A stretch of 64,000 bases of DNA, taken from CBDFGN01 sp965247065 (GTDB lineage Bacteria > Bacteroidota > Bacteroidia > Cytophagales > Cyclobacteriaceae). Both the position numbers and the translations under genes were made by a program. Shown piece after piece: positions 1 to 9,083 of the stretch. The notes beneath the pieces were generated by a model. The model worked only from the letters and a program-made list of their open reading frames with translations, was not told the DNA's origin and made no database searches. The DNA lies in NCBI GenBank assembly GCA_965247065.1, contig CBDFGN010000005.1, forward strand, positions 248,001 to 312,000, written 5' to 3'. How positions within the stretch are numbered: the first letter of the stretch is position 1; every line of letters starts with the position of its first letter.

Positions 1-151
1 AAATCTTTACTAAATATTTGAATAATTTTCTTTTCATAAATGGTTACCTTTAATCCGGTGGATGTATTTATGGAGGAAATATGAATTTATCATGAAAAAT
101 TTTTATTTTTGGTATAATCTGATAAGAGTACTATTAGAGCGCACCTTGGAG

Positions 152-178
152 GTCTTTGACGCTATTTTGTCCAAAGAC
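152..178. other. Inverted repeat in leader region
   Basis: GTCTTTG at 152-158 is repeated inverted as CAAAGAC at 172-178, with a 13-base loop. It lies about 90 bases before the first gene. There is no T-run after it, so it is not an obvious terminator; it may be an RNA structure or chance. The rest of positions 1-270 is AT-rich and shows no gene. Confidence 0.25.
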
Positions 179-270
179 AGTGCTGATCTGGCGCAAAATC
201 GTTTGGTTTACTCTTTCACAAATACCTAAATCGAATTGTACTAAATCACCTAAATAAAAATTCAAGGATA

Positions 271-1182
271 ATGAGAACTATCTATTTAAGCTTAACTGTA
301 TGCCTGCTATTTCTGGGTAATTCCCTCATGGCTCAGAGTTATATCTTCAAAGTTCTAGCCAACAAGGGTTCAAATCAAGTAAAGGCAACATCTGAATCAT
401 CTTGGAAACCAGTCAAAACCGGCGCCACACTAAGCGCCGGGGATGAACTTAAAGTTTCTGAAAATGCATATTTGGGCTTGGTTCATAGTAGTGGTAAGAC
501 TGTGGAACTAAAGAAGCCGGAAATCATTGATATTAATGAACTGGCGGCCAGCCTTAATTCGGGCACTTCAAGTGTTACAAGCAAATACGCCGACTTTGTG
601 CTGAACAAGATGTCCGAAAGTGAATCTGCTCGCCGCGACAATCTAACCGCGACTGGAGCCGTGACCCGAGCCACTGACAACTCCTCCATTAAGGTTTTTA
701 TGCCCAGCTCGGTTGAAGTTCTGAATCCACAAGCGGTAGTACAATGGAGCGAAATGGAGAGCAGCGACCAGACTTACGTTGTTACTCTAAAGAACATGTT
801 TGACGAGGTCATCTATTCGCAGGAGACTGCCGATAATCAAATGATGTTGGATCTGGAAGACAAGAAGATCTCCAATGAAAGGTTGGTAATCCTCAATGTT
901 AAGGTCAAGGGAGATGATAATGTCCAGTCAGGAGATTACGGAATCCAAAGGGTAAGCGGTGACAATGCCGAGGCGTTACAGAGCGAGATGGCGCTATTAA
1001 GCGGAGAAAATACGGAGGAAACCTCCTTGAATCATATCATGTTGGCTTCGTTTTATGAGAAAAACAACCTCATGGTGGACGCCCTGACGAGCTACAGAAA
1101 GGCTGTTGAACTCTCTCCGGAAGTCGATGATTTCAAGACGATGTACAATGATTTCATCGAGCGGAACGGGTTGAATAGATAA
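271..1182 (+). CDS. Secreted FecR-like domain protein with C-terminal TPR
   Basis: The 303-residue product starts with a signal peptide (about residues 1-22, ending in SLMA before Q). Residues 25-100 resemble a FecR-type beta-sandwich: a W-x-P-V stretch, then a G-A-x-L-x-x-G-D-E-L turn and a run of alternating hydrophobics. The C-terminal 50 residues read like one TPR unit (asparagine-rich start, then A-L-x-x-Y-x-K-A-V-E-L-S-P). No enzyme motif is visible. It is transcribed towards the large CHAT gene, from which a bidirectional terminator separates it. The FecR-like assignment is by pattern only and the role is unknown; a periplasmic or surface scaffold is plausible. Confidence 0.7.
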   Translation: MRTIYLSLTVCLLFLGNSLMAQSYIFKVLANKGSNQVKATSESSWKPVKTGATLSAGDELKVSENAYLGLVHSSGKTVELKKPEIIDINELAASLNSGTSSVTSKYADFVLNKMSESESARRDNLTATGAVTRATDNSSIKVFMPSSVEVLNPQAVVQWSEMESSDQTYVVTLKNMFDEVIYSQETADNQMMLDLEDKKISNERLVILNVKVKGDDNVQSGDYGIQRVSGDNAEALQSEMALLSGENTEETSLNHIMLASFYEKNNLMVDALTSYRKAVELSPEVDDFKTMYNDFIERNGLNR

Positions 1183-1206
1183 GATATTCTGGCTTATACG
1201 AAAAAA

Positions 1207-1234
1207 GGCTATCCTTTAGGATGGCCTTTTTTTT
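1207..1234. terminator. Bidirectional intrinsic terminator
   Basis: GGCTATCC (1207-1214), loop TTTA, GGATGGCC (1219-1226), with eight T after it and six A before it. The stem is eight pairs including one T-G wobble. It sits between two convergent genes and can serve both strands. Confidence 0.85.
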
Positions 1235-1265
1235 GAGTGATTTTTTACTCTACGCATTGGGTTAG

Positions 1266-4200
1266 TTAATCCAAGCCCATCATAATGAAAGCCCCCCAGT
1301 AATACGGGTGGTGATATTCATTTCTAATTTCCTTCTTGGCTTCGATAAACGATTCCCTCTTCAGTCCCGTCTCCACCCATTTTTCATAGAACCGTACCAT
1401 CAATTTTTGGGTGGCCTCGTCGGGCACTTTGAAAAGACTCATAATAAGAGTTCGAGCTCCGGCCACTAGAAAGGCGCGCTGCAAGCCATACACTCCTTCA
1501 CCGACTTCGAGGTCACCGAGACCAGTTTCGCAGGCGCTCAAAACGACCAGGTCGGTATTGTCAAGGTTAAGGTTAATGGCCTCATATGCCGTTAAAATCC
1601 CGCTTTCCATATTGTAGTTGTAAGTGGTCTTGGACAGCAGATCTCCTGCTCCGGCAAGCAGGAGCCCTGTGCGCAAGAGTGGATTTTGAACCGCCCTAGC
1701 CTCGTTCATTTCTATTTCCTCCTCATTTACTTCTATCTCTTCATCAGGAGTAAAGAATCCATGAGTAGCGATATGAAAGACCATAGGGTTTTGCAGATTC
1801 TTAATCTGCTCTTCACTGGCCTCGTCTTGTAGATAGTCGGTTGTTGCCCAACCTTCGGTGTTCAGGAGGTCAGAAAGCCTCTCAACCTCCTTTTGAGTAC
1901 CAGGCAGTTGAGAAATGACTTTACTGGGTGGTAAAATGTCTGAGGAGGTAGAAACGTAAAACTGCGGGTTTCCAAACATTATGGCCTGGTTTTCTTCATA
2001 ATTTTGGCGGTCGGCCCTTTGAGTCCTAAGATAGAGATCTTTGGTATTGCCGACCAGTATGATATTGGAGTTATCCAATACATACTTTTCATCCCCAATA
2101 GGAATGGCCTCCAAATTTATTTGATTGTAAACTCCGTCAGCGGATAAATAAATTGTTGAGAAGTCTCCCACCCGCTCCGCTATCGGTTTCCAGAAATGAT
2201 CTGCTGAAAACTGATCTCTGACCTTGTACTTCACGCTGTTCCTGAAATAATGGAGGTACTTGAATTCCAAGTCCTTTCCGTTATTAAGTAGCAACATCTC
2301 AGGAATATCGGAGTCGCTCTTAACATAAAGCAACGCATAGAGCACAGAATCGGTGAAGACGTGGTCAAAAAAACGGAACCGCACCATTTCCATGGCAACC
2401 TCGTTTTCCTGTAGTGAAGACCTGACATCTTCCCAGGTGATCCGTTTATCCTCAAAGCTTTGGCTGAATAACTCGGACTTCTGGCTTAATTCTCTTTCTA
2501 GTAATTCAACTTCCTTGGCCAGAGTACCTGGTTCGATCTCGTTTTGAATCAATTCTTCCAAACTCATGGATAAGACCCGGGTCATCAGTTCCTTTTTATC
2601 TATCCATTCACTGTACTTGATCTTCAGGTCCTCATCATTGCTATTCAAAATACGCTCCCTCATTTTGATCGAAGAGCTGAGTAGAAGAGATTTGGTGGTA
2701 AGGGCATTGTTGTAAACATCCGCAAGGATTCTGGGATTAGAGTAGCGAAGTTTAGCAGCGAGGGTATTAAAGAATTCAAATTCCGGTTTGATTGTATTCC
2801 AGAACTTGGCCTTCTCCCGTTCGCTCAATGCCGGGAAATACACCTTGATGAAATCATTATAATTGAGCAAGGCTTCATCGATATATTTTTTGGTGTCCTT
2901 GGCATCTCCCATCATGTAGGAAACCTTGCTCATTTTGGCCAGGACCTTTACGTAGTCCGGGTGACTGTCATTAAACACCTTTTCGTACAACCGCTTAGCC
3001 TTTTTATAGCGTTCATTCGCCGCTTCAAAATTTCGCCTCAAGTAGAAGATATCACCGCTTAATGTATATATACTGGCCAGGTTTATATTATTACGACGGC
3101 CAAGCTTTCTCTCCCAAATCCTCTCGGCCTGGTCCAGAAGCTCAAAGGCGTCGTCCACTTGATGTACTCTTATGTAAAGAGCTGCCCGGTTTTTTAACGT
3201 CTCAGCATACAATGGACTCAGTGGGCCCAATTTGCTTTCTACAACCTCCTGAGACCTTAGATACAGAGGTTCGATTTCCTCAAAACTTTCGTGTTGGTAA
3301 TATTTGATCTGCGCCAATTGAGATAGGGATTTCGCCACGTCGACGTGGTCCTCCCCAAATTGGTCGGTTTGTATTTTCAAGGCCCGGTCGATATTCTCGT
3401 GAGCTCGTTCGTAGTCGCCGATAGTAGTGTTGATCTGCGACAAGACTATGAGTGTGGCAGCCGTCTTGGTTGAGGCGCCTCCAAAAACCGATTCGGCAAT
3501 TCTATTGGCCCTGCTGGCAAATTTCTCGGCCCTTGAGTAATCTCCGGTGATAAGTTCAAGACGTGCGTTCTCCAATAATGGCGTAAGCAATTTTCGGCTC
3601 CCGGGGCCGAATTGTTCCTCATATTTCTGGATGGCTTCGGTTAGCAAATCCTCGGTTAGTGAGAATTTGCCTATATCGATATACAAACTAGCCAGTTCCT
3701 CAATTGAAGATTGAGTGGCAATCCTGTCAGTGGCCCTTACCTTGCCCAGAAGCTTTTGAGACCGGTTGAAGGCATCTTCCGCCTCATCGTACAAGGAATA
3801 GATGGCCATTACCTTGGCCTGAGTTTCCAGTGCCTTGGCATAAGCCGGGCGGCTACTGACTTTGGAATTCTTGAAGATCTCTAAGGCAATCTTAATGTTA
3901 AGATCCGCCTTTTCGTATTCTCCAATTCGAATCTGGAGATTGGAAATGCGATCCAGGGCTGCCGCGTAGGCGGGGTCCTCATTGTCATATTTTGCGCGAA
4001 TTGCTCCAAGTGCCCTGTCCAGGCTCTTTGACGCCAGCTCATAGCGGTCTGAGCTTTCATAGATCTCACTTAAGCCATAAAGCATATCCACATACCCTAC
4101 GTGCCCAGGTTCGATCAGCAGTTCCAGGTTGTCAAAGAAGTGCCTATCATAGATCTCTTCCGCTTCGGCTATCTTATCCTTGTACCTTAAATAGTGGTTG

Positions 4201-5507
4201 GCCAAGTCTATCATGCTAAGACTGTGCTCTGGGGTTTCTTCCCCGTACAACTCGGCCTTAATCGCCAGAATCTCGTTTAGATTGTTTTCGGCTCCATCAT
4301 AATCCTGATTTACGAGTTCGGTCTTGTAGACGAACTTTAGAAAATTGATACGGTCAGGGTGATATTTGGGAAATACCTTAGTATTAGACATGATACGGCG
4401 GGCATTCTTCTCCAGGTTTTTGGTCCGGTCTGCATTTAGCTTGAGATCCAATTCCAGGGCATCTTCCATTAGCGAATGCAAACTAGAATTTCCATAGTAC
4501 AACGCGGCCTTTTTGTATGCAGTTCGCTCTTGATTTAGCTTCCCTTTGTCTCCACTCCTTGAGTAGGCTCTTATCAATCTTTGCTCAACTTTTAAATTCA
4601 GATTATGGGTGAGCTTATATTTCCCTTTCAGACGAGTGGTCGCCCGCTCGTAATATTTGATCGGGAGTTTGCCTTCCACCCCGTTGTCCTCCAACATCTT
4701 GGCCCAGTAATAGAGGTTTTCCAGGTAGGCCAGATCGCTCCTACCCAGATTTTTGTCCAACCAATTGTCGGCAACTAAAAAAGCTGAATCCGAAGCTACA
4801 AAGGCTCCCATTTTGTTTAGTGTATTGGCCTTGAGGGACATTAATCTTCCGAAATCTCGGAGTCGCTTAACTCGTTGATCTTCCGGGACTTTGACCGTGA
4901 CCAGTTTTCCGGTTTGTTCATCCACATAACTTTCTTTGGAAACCGCCCGGCCATTGTAAAAAGCTTCCCGGTTGTCAATCAATTTCAGGGCGTCTGAATA
5001 AAACCCCTTTCCGGAGAGAATTATCGCATTTTTTAAGTCCACATCGGCTTTGAAATCTTCGAAATCGATCCCACTTCCTTCCATGACTTCTTCGATCCGC
5101 GCTACGAATTCGTCTGCCTTTCGATAATTCCCAAATTGGATATAGAGTTCACTAACCTCAATAACCAGTAGAAGATGGTCCCCGCTGTTTTCTCCATTTA
5201 CCTTTAGGCTCATTTCCACCCCTTTTTGAATCTGCTTTTCGACACCGGAAAAACGGCCTAAGGCAATATTATTCTTGGCTTCCTTGACGTAGCCCAGCGC
5301 CAAATATTTATTGGACGGCCCCAACTTTTGGGTTGATTTTGCCTTGAGCTTGCTTATTTGCTTTAGGGATTTCTTATAATTACCTTCTTCAAAAATAGCC
5401 TCCGCCTTGTCAATATATTTTTCCCACTTTTGGGCGGTTGCCGAGGCTATCGGAAACGTGAGGATCGGTGCTGTCAGTAAAATGGTGCTATATCGTGTGG
5501 TTTTCAT
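1266..5507 (-). CDS. Exported TPR-CHAT (caspase-like) protein, large
   Basis: This 1413-residue protein has a signal peptide (about 1-25, ASATA before Q), then a very long array of TPR-like helical repeats to about residue 980, a helical linker, and a C-terminal CHAT domain from about 1080. CHAT is a caspase/separase-clan peptidase fold; the expected catalytic pair is present, His about 1249 in H-I-A-T-H-G-F-F and Cys about 1326 in S-A-C-E-T-G. Proteins with TPRs before CHAT usually use the repeats to bind a partner that gates the protease. The signal peptide puts this one outside the cytoplasm, unlike the CRISPR-linked TPR-CHAT proteins. A shorter paralog lies at 33.2 kb. Substrate unknown. 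Confidence 0.88.
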   Translation of the reverse strand: MKTTRYSTILLTAPILTFPIASATAQKWEKYIDKAEAIFEEGNYKKSLKQISKLKAKSTQKLGPSNKYLALGYVKEAKNNIALGRFSGVEKQIQKGVEMSLKVNGENSGDHLLLVIEVSELYIQFGNYRKADEFVARIEEVMEGSGIDFEDFKADVDLKNAIILSGKGFYSDALKLIDNREAFYNGRAVSKESYVDEQTGKLVTVKVPEDQRVKRLRDFGRLMSLKANTLNKMGAFVASDSAFLVADNWLDKNLGRSDLAYLENLYYWAKMLEDNGVEGKLPIKYYERATTRLKGKYKLTHNLNLKVEQRLIRAYSRSGDKGKLNQERTAYKKAALYYGNSSLHSLMEDALELDLKLNADRTKNLEKNARRIMSNTKVFPKYHPDRINFLKFVYKTELVNQDYDGAENNLNEILAIKAELYGEETPEHSLSMIDLANHYLRYKDKIAEAEEIYDRHFFDNLELLIEPGHVGYVDMLYGLSEIYESSDRYELASKSLDRALGAIRAKYDNEDPAYAAALDRISNLQIRIGEYEKADLNIKIALEIFKNSKVSSRPAYAKALETQAKVMAIYSLYDEAEDAFNRSQKLLGKVRATDRIATQSSIEELASLYIDIGKFSLTEDLLTEAIQKYEEQFGPGSRKLLTPLLENARLELITGDYSRAEKFASRANRIAESVFGGASTKTAATLIVLSQINTTIGDYERAHENIDRALKIQTDQFGEDHVDVAKSLSQLAQIKYYQHESFEEIEPLYLRSQEVVESKLGPLSPLYAETLKNRAALYIRVHQVDDAFELLDQAERIWERKLGRRNNINLASIYTLSGDIFYLRRNFEAANERYKKAKRLYEKVFNDSHPDYVKVLAKMSKVSYMMGDAKDTKKYIDEALLNYNDFIKVYFPALSEREKAKFWNTIKPEFEFFNTLAAKLRYSNPRILADVYNNALTTKSLLLSSSIKMRERILNSNDEDLKIKYSEWIDKKELMTRVLSMSLEELIQNEIEPGTLAKEVELLERELSQKSELFSQSFEDKRITWEDVRSSLQENEVAMEMVRFRFFDHVFTDSVLYALLYVKSDSDIPEMLLLNNGKDLEFKYLHYFRNSVKYKVRDQFSADHFWKPIAERVGDFSTIYLSADGVYNQINLEAIPIGDEKYVLDNSNIILVGNTKDLYLRTQRADRQNYEENQAIMFGNPQFYVSTSSDILPPSKVISQLPGTQKEVERLSDLLNTEGWATTDYLQDEASEEQIKNLQNPMVFHIATHGFFTPDEEIEVNEEEIEMNEARAVQNPLLRTGLLLAGAGDLLSKTTYNYNMESGILTAYEAINLNLDNTDLVVLSACETGLGDLEVGEGVYGLQRAFLVAGARTLIMSLFKVPDEATQKLMVRFYEKWVETGLKRESFIEAKKEIRNEYHHPYYWGAFIMMGLD

Positions 5508-5547
5508 ACTACTATTTTAGTAAAATTCGCCTTGGTATTCAATCATT

Positions 5548-7632
5548 TTAGTCGCTCTGTGCCTCCAGCAGTTGGTTAAGGATGGATGAGGCGGCGACGC
5601 TTATGACCGTGCCGGGGCCAAAGATCTCGCTCACTCCATTGCTGTACAAGAAATCATAATCCTGCCGCGGAACGACTCCACCAACAACGATCATAATATC
5701 TGTTCGCCCCAGATCGTCAAGGCACTTCTTTAATTGGGGCACCAATGTTTTATGGGCTCCAGCCAAACTGGAAATCCCTACTATATGAACGTCATTTTCG
5801 GCTGCTTGTTGAGCCACCTCTTCCGGAGTCTGAAAAAGCGGACCGATATCAACATCAAATCCCAGGTCTGCGAAACTGGTGGCAATCACCCGTGCGCCAC
5901 GGTCATGCCCGTCTTGACCCATTTTGGCAACCAGCATCCTGGGTCGTCTTCCCTCAACCTTCTCGAAACTCAGAACCTGGTCCTGCGCTTTTTTGTATTG
6001 CGGATTCATAAGCAATTCGTCTGAGTAAACTCCTGATACAATTATGGATTTGGCTTGATGCCGGGTGAATACTTGTTCCAAAGCCGCGGATATCTCTCCC
6101 AAAGTGGCTCTGGCCCGTGTAGCCTGAATCGCCAGTTGAAGGAGATTTGGATCCGGGCTTTCAGCTCCTCGAGTCAATTCCAAAAGATACCCTTCCACTT
6201 TCTCTCGGTCCCTGGATTTTTTTACGGCCTCAAGATTCAGCAACTGAGTGTGCCTGACTTCTTCGTTTTTTACGTCCAGAATCTCGATATCAGCCTCCTT
6301 GGACGACTTGTGAAAGTTAACTCCGATTATGGCATCCTGGCCCGAGTCGATCCGGGCTTGTTTTCTGGCGGCTGACTCCTCGATTCTCATTTTGGGAAGT
6401 CCAACTTCAATTGCTTTGGCCATTCCTCCCAAATTCTCAATTTCCTCTATATAGCTCCAGGCTTTTTGCGCGATATCATGGGTCAAGGTTTCAAGTTTGA
6501 TAGAGCCGCCGAGGGGGTCTATTGATTTGGTGAGGTCGATTGAATCTTGCAGTATCCGTTGGGTCTCCCGGGCGATTTTTGCCGAGTGATCTGTGGGAAG
6601 GGCAAGGGCCTCGTCCAGGGAGTTGGTGTGCAGCGATTGGGTTCCGCCAAGGACCGCGGCTAACGCCTCCACGCAGGTTCGGCTAACATTATTGAACGCA
6701 CCCTGTTCGGTTAAACTCCACCCAGAAGTCTGACAATGTGCGCGAAGAGCGAGAGATCTTGGGTTCTTGGGATTGTGAGTTCTGACGATCTTGGCCCAAA
6801 GCAATCGGGCGGCCCTCAACTTGGCAATTTCGGTGAAGAAGTCCATCCCAATGCCCCAAAAGAAAGAAATTCGGGGCGCAATGGTATCGAGTTCAAGGCC
6901 GGATGCCAAAGCAGCTCTTAAATATTCCCAACCGTTGGCCAAAGTGTAGGCTAGTTCAATTTCAGCTGTGGCGCCGGCTTCCTGCATATGATAACCACTG
7001 ACACTAATCGAATTGAAGCGGGGCATATTCAATGCGCTGTATTTTAAGATGTCGGCTACAATGCGCATAGAAGGCTTGGGTGGATAAATGAAAGTGTTTC
7101 TAACCATGAACTCCTTAAGGATGTCGTTCTGGATGGTGCCAGTCAGTTGTTCTGGTTTAACCCCCTGTTCGTCAGCGGCCACGATGAAAAAAGCGAGAAT
7201 TGGTAGTACCGCCCCATTCATGGTCATTGAGACTGAAATCTGGTCCAAAGGGATTTGGTCAAAAAGAATTTTCATGTCCTCTACCGAATCAATTGCCACT
7301 CCGGCATTTCCAACGTCCCCGGTCACCCTGGGATGATCCGAATCATATCCCCGGTGGGTGGGTAGGTCAAATGCCACCGATAAACCCTTTTGACCCGCAG
7401 CGAGATTACGTCGATAAAATGCGTTGGACTCTTCAGCGGTCGAGAATCCCGCATACTGCCGGATAGTCCATGGTCGATGGACATACATGGAGGCATAGGG
7501 CCCACGCAAAAACGGAGGAATCCCGGCCCCAAATCCTTCGTGCTCAAGTTGAGGTCCTTTGTCAGGCGAATGGGGAACGACCTTATCGACTAAATCCTGA
7601 AACGACATATCGGTTAAATCAGGTTTCATCAC
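5548..7632 (-). CDS. mutB: Methylmalonyl-CoA mutase, large (catalytic) subunit
   Basis: Catalyses the adenosylcobalamin-dependent interconversion of (R)-methylmalonyl-CoA and succinyl-CoA. The 694-residue product has the TIM-barrel mutase domain (about 40-540, including R-G-Y-D-S-D-H-P-R and the N-x-x-S-x-S-G-Y-H-M-Q-E-A-G stretch) and a C-terminal B12-binding domain with D-G-H-D-R-G, the cobalt-ligand His at about 576, followed by S-x-L and G-G motifs. The start overlaps the stop of mutA (GTG at 7632 or, more likely, the adjacent ATG at 7629), so the two are translationally coupled. The matching epimerase gene is at 38.6 kb. Confidence 0.96.
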   Translation of the reverse strand: MMKPDLTDMSFQDLVDKVVPHSPDKGPQLEHEGFGAGIPPFLRGPYASMYVHRPWTIRQYAGFSTAEESNAFYRRNLAAGQKGLSVAFDLPTHRGYDSDHPRVTGDVGNAGVAIDSVEDMKILFDQIPLDQISVSMTMNGAVLPILAFFIVAADEQGVKPEQLTGTIQNDILKEFMVRNTFIYPPKPSMRIVADILKYSALNMPRFNSISVSGYHMQEAGATAEIELAYTLANGWEYLRAALASGLELDTIAPRISFFWGIGMDFFTEIAKLRAARLLWAKIVRTHNPKNPRSLALRAHCQTSGWSLTEQGAFNNVSRTCVEALAAVLGGTQSLHTNSLDEALALPTDHSAKIARETQRILQDSIDLTKSIDPLGGSIKLETLTHDIAQKAWSYIEEIENLGGMAKAIEVGLPKMRIEESAARKQARIDSGQDAIIGVNFHKSSKEADIEILDVKNEEVRHTQLLNLEAVKKSRDREKVEGYLLELTRGAESPDPNLLQLAIQATRARATLGEISAALEQVFTRHQAKSIIVSGVYSDELLMNPQYKKAQDQVLSFEKVEGRRPRMLVAKMGQDGHDRGARVIATSFADLGFDVDIGPLFQTPEEVAQQAAENDVHIVGISSLAGAHKTLVPQLKKCLDDLGRTDIMIVVGGVVPRQDYDFLYSNGVSEIFGPGTVISVAASSILNQLLEAQSD

Positions 7633-8804
7633 TGCAGATCCTTCGGTTGCTCATTCAGAAATTCTTCAATTCCTCCTGACTTTTCAATAGTCAAGAAATT
7701 CTCCCAGGCGCTTCGGGCGATCGCCCAAGAAATTTTGTCTACATAATAGGCTCCATAACAGGGATCGGCTAGTCCCATTAGATTGGACTCATGTTTTAAG
7801 ATCGAAGGGATTTCAAAGGCTGCCCGGTCTACTGGGTCAGAGCCCGAGTGGCAGCTAATACTAATCGAATCCGCTCCACCAAGTATCGATGAAATGGCCC
7901 TGGTTGTTGTTTTGATTAGCGGAGATTCTTCTGATTCAACTGGGCTGGCAATTGATGCATGTATTCGAAACGCTGAAGCCTTTGGCGGATCTAAATCGAG
8001 TAGCTTGCCCATGCTCTGGATCAGGAATCTAAGGGCGCGGAGCTTTCCGATTTCAAGAAAAAATGAGTCCCCAATAACCACATCGACCTCCATTCCAGCA
8101 AGACTTTTGGAGTAGGGACAGTCATGAGATTTCAGTTCATCGAGATGGACCATTAGACAAGCCATAATTACGGCCAATTCCTGGGACGGATTGGACGATA
8201 AATTTGCCAGATCATAGCCCAGGATTCCAAAGGGTCTAAATTCAGTCAAATCCGAATACCGATTTAGTAGATTCGCGAGAATTTCAACCTGCCTGTGGTA
8301 ATCGGCATGGCCGATGGCCGAGAGGTAGTACAGACCCACTTTAATAGATCCTCGATCTGGCACCTCCTGGATAAGGGAGTCTAGGGTAGACTCAGGGTTC
8401 TCCAGATTCAACAAGGTGATAGAGGTTAGTTCCAGATCAATTTCGTCGATTACATAATTTGGAATCTTACTTCGACCATCGAGGTCCAATATGACACCAT
8501 CAGCACCTGAACGGATTTTTTCCCGAATCCCTGGATTTCGATCATCTAGATCCAAAATCTTCAAAACCGCCCTGTTCTCGCATGTTTTTGGGAAAAAATG
8601 CTGAGATAAAATAGGATTCTCATGACTTGCCTGAAGCCACTCCTGTCGGGTGTAAAGAGGCTCAAGATCCAACTCCGCAGTGGGCCTCCAAACCAAGTCA
8701 GAATAGGCAACCTCCGGAAGATCATAGCTCAACTGTTGTTTCCAACTCTCTTTGTCTGATTTCTGGAACGCTTCGAAAAGCAAGGGGAAGGGTTTCTCGG
8801 GCAT
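7629..8804 (-). CDS. mutA: Methylmalonyl-CoA mutase, small subunit, lacking B12 domain
   Basis: The 391-residue product aligns in pattern with the barrel part of mutase small subunits (for example G-A-D-G-V-I-L-D, the I-G-K-L-R-A-L-R-F segment and the L-G-G-A-D-S-I-S-I region near 300). It ends soon after the barrel: there is no D-x-H-x-x-G cobalamin motif, and the family in other phyla is near 620 residues. It is a structural partner of MutB in the heterodimer rather than a catalyst. It is the first gene of a two-gene operon and overlaps mutB by a few bases. The short form appears normal for this lineage. Confidence 0.9.
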   Translation of the reverse strand: MPEKPFPLLFEAFQKSDKESWKQQLSYDLPEVAYSDLVWRPTAELDLEPLYTRQEWLQASHENPILSQHFFPKTCENRAVLKILDLDDRNPGIREKIRSGADGVILDLDGRSKIPNYVIDEIDLELTSITLLNLENPESTLDSLIQEVPDRGSIKVGLYYLSAIGHADYHRQVEILANLLNRYSDLTEFRPFGILGYDLANLSSNPSQELAVIMACLMVHLDELKSHDCPYSKSLAGMEVDVVIGDSFFLEIGKLRALRFLIQSMGKLLDLDPPKASAFRIHASIASPVESEESPLIKTTTRAISSILGGADSISISCHSGSDPVDRAAFEIPSILKHESNLMGLADPCYGAYYVDKISWAIARSAWENFLTIEKSGGIEEFLNEQPKDLQ

Positions 8805-9083
8805 TTGGAATCTGTCTGGATAAAGACCTCTTAAAGTTAAAGTTTTTTCTTACTAGATTGAGAGGGACCGTGCCTAAATCCTGCTTATTGATCTCTATAA
8901 AATTTCAAGTAATATGTTGGATTTTTAAAAGAATATGAACATTCAAAAACACCTATCTTTTTGAACCGCTTGTATATGCAAAAAGTCAAGGAAAATCGCA
9001 TTTTTTTCTTAACTTTTTTTTCTTCAACTTTGATTCCCTCGTTTTCAAAAGGGCGCAACTTTTAATTCATTTTTGTTCTGGTA
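8805..9083. other. Divergent intergenic region mutA / dnaA
   Basis: This 279-base AT-rich region sits between divergent mutA and dnaA and must hold both promoters. I looked for 9-mer DnaA boxes (TTATNCACA on either strand) and saw none, so it does not look like an oriC despite its place before dnaA. There are several T-runs close to dnaA. No clear TAnnTTTG element was found. Confidence 0.5.

Noticed and set aside
1411..1617. Open frame antisense to the CHAT domain, similar to one antisense to the other CHAT gene
   Set aside because: It arises from the codon pattern of the conserved CHAT coding sequence on the other strand; no start signal or family pattern.
1266..5507. CRISPR-associated TPR-CHAT (type III-E) system
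   Set aside because: The protein has a signal peptide and no cas7-11-like gene or array is nearby.
8805..9083. Possible oriC upstream of dnaA
   Set aside because: No DnaA box cluster is visible on either strand and there is no typical AT-rich repeat array; proximity to dnaA is not enough.
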